From Stutzerimonas kunmingensis (GTDB lineage: Bacteria; Pseudomonadota; Gammaproteobacteria; Pseudomonadales; Pseudomonadaceae): a stretch of 64,000 nt of DNA. The notes beneath the pieces were generated by a model. The model ran no database searches, was not told the origin of the DNA, and saw only the letters and a program-made list of their open reading frames with translations. The stretch is taken from contig NZ_FORS01000007.1 in the NCBI RefSeq assembly GCF_900114065.1, forward strand, positions 176,699 through 240,698, written 5' to 3'. Positions 59,152 through 64,000 of this stretch are shown here, one piece after another (position 1 is the first letter of the stretch; each line of letters opens with the position of its first letter). The translations under genes were made by a program, and so were the position numbers.

Positions 59152-59328
59152 ATGCTGAAGGGGGCCCAACCACTCTACCTGACCAGCAACCTCAAGCGCT
59201 TCGGCGAATTCAACCTCAAGCTAAACCGGCCACCGGAGCCCTGGATCAAGGACTCGGTGTTCCAACAAGCTGCCGGCTCGCTGCGGGTGATCAGACCTAG
59301 CCAGCTAGATACCGAGAAAACGCCATGA
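59152..59328 (+). CDS. Hypothetical 58-residue protein, first of a coupled chain
   Basis: A short frame (MLKGAQPLYLTSNLKRF...) with Pseudomonas-like codon use, ending in an ATGA overlap with the next ORF. The coupling and composition argue that it is real, but I do not recognise it. It could be the tail of a longer gene cut upstream, as a stop lies nine codons before the ATG. Confidence 0.4.
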   Translation: MLKGAQPLYLTSNLKRFGEFNLKLNRPPEPWIKDSVFQQAAGSLRVIRPSQLDTEKTP

Positions 59329-59687
59329 TCAACATTCCTCCCGCATCCTTCCGCCTTACACCGTACGGCGAAGTGGACGCCGTGGCGTTGGAAAACCTGC
59401 GCGACAGCTTCGACACCTCTCAACTGCTCCGGCTGGTTGATCGCTTGGACGTCTGCTTGGTGGAACTGGGTGGAATCACCTCCATTCGCGACGAGCTACT
59501 GAGATTGCATGCGATGGCTCTGACGATAGTTGAGGGCATCGCTCTTACGGTGCCTGCCGAGAGTGCTTGTATCTGGACAGAAGCCCAATCTCTACAGATG
59601 GATCTTGAGGCACTGGTTTCTTGGGCGCGCTCCGCTCAGCTCATCATTGCGCCGCTGATCAATCTTGCTCCACAGCACGAGGCATGA
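59325..59687 (+). CDS. Hypothetical helical protein, second of a coupled chain
   Basis: Protein of 120 residues, mostly helical and acidic (AVALENLRDSFDTSQLLRLVDRLD; LVSWARSAQLIIAPLI). It resembles in general style the small helical accessory-region proteins of Pseudomonas, but no family can be named. It is joined by ATGA to the ORF before it, and another ATGA at its end opens a 22-codon frame (59684-59752). Confidence 0.5.
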   Translation: MINIPPASFRLTPYGEVDAVALENLRDSFDTSQLLRLVDRLDVCLVELGGITSIRDELLRLHAMALTIVEGIALTVPAESACIWTEAQSLQMDLEALVSWARSAQLIIAPLINLAPQHEA

Positions 59688-59752
59688 GCGCTCTCGCCGA
59701 TTTCGACGAGGCTCAACTGTTTCTGACCATGGCTGGAATCGCCCGTAAGTAG
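59684..59752 (+). pseudogene. Truncated third ORF of the coupled chain
   Basis: The ATGA at 59684 starts MSALADFDEAQLFLTMAGIARK and then stops. The start mimics the coupling of the two previous ORFs, but the frame runs into the 3' end of the converging transporter gene and ends. This suggests a rearrangement junction at about 59710-59750. Confidence 0.3.
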
Positions 59753-60672
59753 ATCAATTCACCAATCAGTTCTACGAGTGTCTGAGTAATCACAGCCGCC
59801 GCGGCCAGCGCGCGAATGGACTCCGGGAGCGCTAGGGCCAGGGGAAGCACTACAAGCGAGTTGCGAGTGCCTGAGCTAAAGGCCACTGCCCGTGCGGCAG
59901 AAGCCTCCAAGCCAAATAGCCGGGAGCTGAGTACGCCGAGGGCCGGAGCGAGTAGTAGAAACGCTCCGTATACTGGAAGCAACGGCGCCAGGATGTCGAG
60001 TTGGTACACGACAGCCGCGATCTGCGAACCCACCACCACGATTAGAACCAGGGCCATTGCAGGCACTGGCAGCCAGGCCCAACCTGCGCTCCATGCGCGA
60101 AGCAGCAGAGATCGGCGTCCGCCAAATTCGGTGAGCACAGCCGCTACCAAGGGTAGGACGATCAGCAACAGGAAGGCTTCTGCGAAGGGCCACAGCTCGA
60201 TCACTGTGCCGGCTTCGGGGCCAAGGATTAGCCGCAAGTAGAGGGGCAGCAGCAGAAGCTGGAGCAACAGCAGCAATGGCGTCGCCGCGAGCACCAGACG
60301 AGAGTCCCCTTTGCCCAGGTGGGTGAAGACCACCACGTAATCGATACAAGGCGTCAGCAGGACAAGCAGCGCGCCGACCAACAAGGCCTTGTTCGATGAG
60401 AGCGGCCACGTCACCAGCCACACCATCAATGGCACCAATAGGAAGTTGGCCAGCAACAGGGCACCGACGAAGCGGTGGTTGGCAAAAGCTTCTCGCAGCT
60501 CCAAAAAAGGAATCTGCAGAAACATGGCATACATCAGCACGGCAATCGCCGGTGTGATGGCCATGGCCGTCAGTCCGGTGAATTGCGCAGAGCTCAAACC
60601 TGCAATGGCAGCGGCCACCACCGCCGCGAAATAAAATGCTATCTGGTGTTCTTCCAGCCAGTCCCGCGACAT
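59713..60672 (-). CDS. SBF/ACR3-like membrane transporter (arsenite or organic anion)
   Basis: Membrane protein of 319 residues with about ten hydrophobic segments, in the bile-acid:sodium symporter/arsenical resistance superfamily. Supporting motifs are TPCIDYVVVFTHLGKGDSRL, which holds the conserved Cys region of arsenite carriers, and VAFSSGTRNSLVVLPLAL. Arsenite export is plausible given the neighbouring metal genes, but no arsR or arsC is present. An AGGGAAGA site precedes the ATG at 60672. Its last residues may be altered by the junction with the ORF chain. Confidence 0.75.
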   Translation of the reverse strand: MSRDWLEEHQIAFYFAAVVAAAIAGLSSAQFTGLTAMAITPAIAVLMYAMFLQIPFLELREAFANHRFVGALLLANFLLVPLMVWLVTWPLSSNKALLVGALLVLLTPCIDYVVVFTHLGKGDSRLVLAATPLLLLLQLLLLPLYLRLILGPEAGTVIELWPFAEAFLLLIVLPLVAAVLTEFGGRRSLLLRAWSAGWAWLPVPAMALVLIVVVGSQIAAVVYQLDILAPLLPVYGAFLLLAPALGVLSSRLFGLEASAARAVAFSSGTRNSLVVLPLALALPESIRALAAAAVITQTLVELIGELIYLRAIPAMVRNS

Positions 60673-60881
60673 CTGATATCTTCCCTTGTTGCGCAAGGGC
60701 GACATTCTCCCACTGGCATCGGATTTAACCCAGCGTTGAGGCTGGTTGCTTTTCGCTTTGCCGTTGGGCGAAGTCCGCAACGGTCCTAACAAGTCCTGCC
60801 GATAAGAGGATGCATGATGTTTCGAAATAACTGGATGGCGGGTCTGAGGCAAGTGCTCGCCATCGCCAGGAGTTAACCGCA

Positions 60882-61316
60882 ATGAATCCTCAACCTCCAA
60901 GCATGACCTGGAATCTGCTGCTGCTAACCTGGCTGGTCGCACTGGTATCGACGCTGTCCGCGCTGTTCATTGGTGAGGTGATGGGCCAGGCACCCTGCGT
61001 GTTGTGCTGGTTCCAGCGTGCCTTCATGTTTCCGCTGGCGGTGATCCTGGCCATCGCCTGCTACCGCTCGGATTTTACAGTCTGGCGTTATGCCCTACCG
61101 CTGACCGTTATCGGTGCGGCGCTGGCATTTGTTCACACGCTGCTCTATGCCGGGCTGATTCCACAGCCGATCCAGCCCTGCACGGCCACCGGTCCATCCT
61201 GCTCAGGCGCCGGAATGACCCTCTTCGGCGTGGTGCCCCTGCCGGCACTCGCCTTGTTCGCCTTTATCCTGATCGCCATCCTGCTCATTCTCATCCGTCG
61301 GAGAACCACCCCATGA
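60882..61316 (+). CDS. DsbB/BdbC-like disulfide oxidoreductase
   Basis: Inner-membrane protein of 144 residues with four hydrophobic segments. A CVLC redox pair follows the first segment and a second cysteine pair lies in the PCTATGPSCSG loop, as in DsbB/BdbC quinone-linked thiol oxidases. It would re-oxidise the DsbA-like partner encoded next, with which it shares an ATGA overlap. Confidence 0.87.
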   Translation: MNPQPPSMTWNLLLLTWLVALVSTLSALFIGEVMGQAPCVLCWFQRAFMFPLAVILAIACYRSDFTVWRYALPLTVIGAALAFVHTLLYAGLIPQPIQPCTATGPSCSGAGMTLFGVVPLPALALFAFILIAILLILIRRRTTP

Positions 61317-61993
61317 ATCGCCGTTCCGTGGTCCTGATCATCAGTGTCGTGATCCTGGCCGTCTTTGCTGCCGCCGCATTCTTCTATTCCCCCTCGCAGT
61401 CGCCTCAACAGGCCCAGGCTCCCGGTTCGACCGCCCAAGAGACCGGGACACAACCCAAACAGAACGGCGGCCAACTGGTTCGCTTCCACTCACCAGTATT
61501 TGGTCCGGCGCAGGCTCCAGTGACCATCGTCGAATTCTTCGATCCTTCCTGCGAAGCATGCCGCGCATTCCATCCCTATGTGAAGCAGATACTCGCCGAG
61601 AACCCGGAAGATGTGCGTTTGGTGCTGCGCTATGTGCTATTCCATCAGGGCTCCGAAGAGGTATCACGGATGCTGGAGGCGGCGCGTAAGCAAAATCTTC
61701 ATGAAAAAGTGCTGGAGGCTGTGCTGGAGGCCCAACCCGGTTGGCACGACGACCCCAAGGTAACGCAGGCATGGGCTGCTGCAGAGCGCGTCGGTTTGAA
61801 CTTGGAACAGGCCCGCCAGGACATGCATACGCCTGGCGTCAACGCCGTGCTGGAAACGGACATGCAGGACGTTAAGGCCGTTGGGGTTCGTGGCACGCCG
61901 ACTTTTTTTGTCAATGGTCGAGCGCTCAGCGAGTTCGGCCCGGAGCCGCTGCGCCGATTAGTGAGCAGCGAAGTGGCCAAGGCACGGGAATGA
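61313..61993 (+). CDS. DsbA/BdbD-like periplasmic thiol oxidoreductase
   Basis: Membrane-anchored or exported thioredoxin-fold protein of 226 residues. It has a hydrophobic N-terminus, a Gln/Pro/Ser-rich linker, and VTIVEFFDPSCEACRAFHPY with the CEAC active site (Cys80-Cys83). The cis-Pro loop GVRGTPTFFVNG is near the C-terminus. It forms a pair with the DsbB-like gene. Such extra pairs often accompany metal-resistance or mobile modules. Confidence 0.88.
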   Translation: MNRRSVVLIISVVILAVFAAAAFFYSPSQSPQQAQAPGSTAQETGTQPKQNGGQLVRFHSPVFGPAQAPVTIVEFFDPSCEACRAFHPYVKQILAENPEDVRLVLRYVLFHQGSEEVSRMLEAARKQNLHEKVLEAVLEAQPGWHDDPKVTQAWAAAERVGLNLEQARQDMHTPGVNAVLETDMQDVKAVGVRGTPTFFVNGRALSEFGPEPLRRLVSSEVAKARE

Positions 61994-61997
61994 CACT

Positions 61998-62459
61998 ATG
62001 AGCGCGCTGGAGAACCGCGTGCCACCGCTGCTCGTAGCTGGCCTGATCGCTCTGCTGATGGGTTTGTCGGGGCCCAGATTACCGAGCATCGAACTGGCAT
62101 GGACCGCGCGGCTGACCTTCGCTTTGCCGGTACTGTTCCTGGGGCTCGGCGTGTGTTTCGCCGGCGTACTGTCGTTTCGCCGCGCACGTACTACTGTCAA
62201 TCCATTGCAGCCGCAGCAGGCTTCGGTGTTGGTGGAGGCTGGCATCTATCAGTACAGCCGCAACCCCATGTATTTGGGCTTCGCCATCAGCCTGACGGCC
62301 TGCGCGCTGGTCTTGGCTTCGCCTCTAACCCTGCTTGGCGTGGTTGCTTTCGTGCTGTACATGAACCGTTTCCAGATCACACCCGAAGAGTGGGCGCTGG
62401 AAGCACTGTTCGGCGAATCATTCGCCCGCTACCGTGCACGAGTCCGCCGCTGGCTCTGA
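61998..62459 (+). CDS. Isoprenylcysteine carboxyl methyltransferase-like membrane protein
   Basis: Integral membrane protein of 153 residues with about four hydrophobic segments and the ICMT/PEMT signature VEAGIYQYSRNPMYLGF followed by EEWALEALFGESFARYRARVRRWL. Bacterial members are methyltransferase-like with unknown substrates. It begins four bases after the DsbA-like gene and is the third gene of that operon. Confidence 0.82.
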   Translation: MSALENRVPPLLVAGLIALLMGLSGPRLPSIELAWTARLTFALPVLFLGLGVCFAGVLSFRRARTTVNPLQPQQASVLVEAGIYQYSRNPMYLGFAISLTACALVLASPLTLLGVVAFVLYMNRFQITPEEWALEALFGESFARYRARVRRWL

Positions 62460-62674
62460 GCGTCGGCGGCGGTAGCGACTGGCGGGGCTTACTCGTCGCG
62501 GCAGCCTGCTGAAGGTGCCACGACCTAGCCTGATCTCCTCGTGGCGAGCTACTTTGGCCACATGCCGTTAGCATTTCTAAGGTCAAGGGCATAGCGCCAA
62601 CGAGTGACGCACGCGAATTCGCTCCGTTGATATCGAGCTAACTGTCAGGTGACAGCGGTAAAAGCAAAGCAGGC

Positions 62675-63595
62675 TTATGCTTCGCTGCGATGATTGTCGG
62701 CCTGCCTGGTGTCGATACAAACACTGCCGTCTAGCTCCATTTCAAGTGTCGAGTGGCTGACTTTGAATTGCTCATGGAGTACTCGTTTTAAATCGGTCTT
62801 CACTCGTTCGATATCAGGCAGACTAGCCTTCTTTATGACAACGTGGGCTTCCAATGCAATTGTATGTTCCGCGATTTCCCAAACATGTACGTGGTGAACA
62901 CTCTCAACATCGTCTACTTGCTCCATGACGTTGATTATATCGGCGATGGAAACTCCTTCTGGTGCGCCCTCCATCAACAAGTGAATGGTTTTAGGCAGCA
63001 TGCTAAAGCCCTGCCAGAGCACGTAACCAGCAATCATCAATGTCACTACAGTATCCGTCCAGTACCAGCCGTACAGAAGAATCAATGTCCCGGCGACAAC
63101 AACGCCGACGGAGGCTAGTGCATCCGATACATTATGCAGGAATGCCGCCTTTATATTCATGCTGTCCTTAGACATTGTGTAGGTGAGCAAGGCCGTGGCG
63201 ATATCTACAATCAAGGCTATTCCCGCCACCACGACCACTGTCCAACCCTCAATAGGCTGAGGGGAATATAACCGACCTATAGCCTCGTAAATAAGGTAGA
63301 GACCGATGATAATCAACGAGACCAAGTTGATTAAGGCCGCTATGGTTTCACTGCGTCGGTAGCCGAAGGTTTTAAAAGCATCCGGCGGCCTGCGACCGAT
63401 CTTACGCGCGATTAGCGCAATAACCAGTGATGCGGCATCGCTCAAATTATGTAGCGCGTCAGCTATAAGCGATAAGCTGCCAGAAAGTATTCCTCCAACA
63501 ACTTGTGCCAGAGTTAACGCAGCATTAACGCCAATGGCAGCGATTAAACGCTTATCGCCTATGGCTTCGGTGTTATGGTTATGTTCGTGGGCCAT
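62675..63595 (-). CDS. Cation diffusion facilitator CzcD/ZitB type
   Basis: Zn(II)/Co(II)/Cd(II) efflux protein of 306 residues: His-rich N-terminus (AHEHNHNTE), six membrane segments, and metal-site motifs ADALHNLSD and FLHNVSDALASV in segments 2 and 5. The C-terminal cytoplasmic domain holds VHHVHVWEI. Its G+C is low for the organism, suggesting transfer. A promoter-region inverted repeat lies upstream at 63669-63687. The 215 bases between this gene and the methyltransferase contain nothing I recognise. Confidence 0.92.
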   Translation of the reverse strand: MAHEHNHNTEAIGDKRLIAAIGVNAALTLAQVVGGILSGSLSLIADALHNLSDAASLVIALIARKIGRRPPDAFKTFGYRRSETIAALINLVSLIIIGLYLIYEAIGRLYSPQPIEGWTVVVVAGIALIVDIATALLTYTMSKDSMNIKAAFLHNVSDALASVGVVVAGTLILLYGWYWTDTVVTLMIAGYVLWQGFSMLPKTIHLLMEGAPEGVSIADIINVMEQVDDVESVHHVHVWEIAEHTIALEAHVVIKKASLPDIERVKTDLKRVLHEQFKVSHSTLEMELDGSVCIDTRQADNHRSEA

Positions 63596-63668
63596 TGGTT
63601 TTTACCGCTCCTAAAAAATAAAGTAAGACAAGGGTAGGAAAACCAAACGACCGCCCATAATAGCTAAT

Positions 63669-63687
63669 TAGGCAATACTAGTGCCTA
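63669..63687. promoter_or_regulatory. Inverted repeat TAGGCA-N7-TGCCTA upstream of the cation efflux gene
   Basis: A perfect 6-7-6 inverted repeat in an A+T-rich stretch 74-92 bases before the efflux gene start. Its size and place suit a metal-responsive operator, but no regulator is identified in the window. Confidence 0.4.
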
Positions 63688-63732
63688 TACCATCTGGCCT
63701 TCCAAACCACACTGACAGAAATGCGACCACTC

Positions 63733-63960
63733 TCAAGCGAGTTCGTGCATTATCGTCTGAAACTTGCCGATAACTGGCCGATCCCTCTCAAACGTTAAAC
63801 GACGTTGCTCGCTAATGATAGATGATACGGCGTCAATCCGAAGATGACAAAATTGTAATCTTCCAATCATTCTTTTCGTAGGATAGGCCCTTGCAGATTG
63901 GTGCGCCTCGGTGCTGACATGACGAAGCAAGGCGCTCATGTCACCGCGCAATGGAAGCAT
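63733..63960 (-). CDS. Hypothetical 75-residue ORF
   Basis: A frame starting MLPLRGDMSALLRHV with no recognisable domain and no ribosome site. Its ATG lies inside a perfect operator-like palindrome (63958-63980), and an inner ATG (MSALLRHVS) is a possible start. It may be a real small gene, a remnant, or chance. Confidence 0.25.
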   Translation of the reverse strand: MLPLRGDMSALLRHVSTEAHQSARAYPTKRMIGRLQFCHLRIDAVSSIISEQRRLTFERDRPVIGKFQTIMHELA

Positions 63961-63980
63961 TACATTTCAATAATGTAATG
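63958..63980. promoter_or_regulatory. Perfect 9-5-9 palindrome, operator-like
   Basis: CATTACATT-N5-AATGTAATG is a perfect inverted repeat of 23 bp near the window end. Its dimensions are typical of a dimeric regulator site. The last 40 bases beyond the flanking ORF hold nothing else that can be read. Confidence 0.5.
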
Positions 63981-64000
63981 CTTGGCTCATGCTGCTGTTA

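Overview
The left 43 kb is G+C-rich, densely packed gammaproteobacterial chromosome of the Pseudomonas type, most like the Pseudomonas stutzeri complex (Stutzerimonas). The evidence for this is the order tsaE-amiB-mutL-miaA-hfq-hflX, the ubiX-mpl / ethanolamine (eat-eutBC) block, a desferrioxamine-type siderophore operon, and the hrpB, dxs-ispA-xseB and ppa sequences. The species name is inference. I saw no rRNA, tRNA or CRISPR array.

Layout. 1-8.8 kb: hflX (cut by the window edge), hfq, miaA, mutL, amiB, tsaE and nnr on the minus strand, with queG divergent. 8.8-13.2 kb: an extra FtsH-type protease, a YceK-like lipoprotein, ubiX and mpl, all minus. 13.4-20.2 kb: an ethanolamine/alcohol catabolic run (iron alcohol dehydrogenase, aldehyde dehydrogenase, ethanolamine permease behind a good sigma-54 promoter, eutB, eutC). 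20.2-24.9 kb: PhoD-like phosphatase, MtfA-type peptidase, pyrophosphatase, and a membrane diguanylate cyclase. 25.1-28.4 kb: a solute-binding lipoprotein overlapping a GGDEF-EAL sensor. 28.5-36.4 kb: a FecI-like sigma factor, then a Fur-box-led operon: lysine decarboxylase, lysine N-monooxygenase, exporter, acyltransferase, NIS synthetase and an FhuF-like reductase. Together these would make, export and unload a hydroxamate siderophore. 36.5-43.2 kb: xseB-ispA-dxs and assorted housekeeping or unknown genes.

From 45.4 kb the DNA becomes A+T-richer and accessory. An hrpB helicase gene (43250-45400) is cut at its DExH box. Right next to the break is a tightly coupled four-gene operon: three tyrosine recombinases plus one small helical protein. 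This is the organisation described as ginABCD in GInt-type genomic islands. The second recombinase gene carries a one-base frameshift in a C9 tract. Beyond it lie a fragment of a sensory (dCache) domain and then a second, full-length hrpB (52436-54961), so the island appears to break hrpB and also supply a working copy. That second hrpB looks mosaic: its first ~400 and last ~120 bases are A+T-richer than its middle.

The rest of the accessory DNA holds a BPSL0761-like small protein, a Gabija-like pair (OLD-family ATPase/TOPRIM nuclease plus UvrD-like helicase), a MITE-like inverted-repeat unit, a short chain of coupled small ORFs that ends abruptly, an SBF/arsenite-type transporter, a DsbB-DsbA-methyltransferase operon, and a CzcD-type metal efflux protein. 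The right end of the island and the missing 5' part of the broken hrpB are not in the window.
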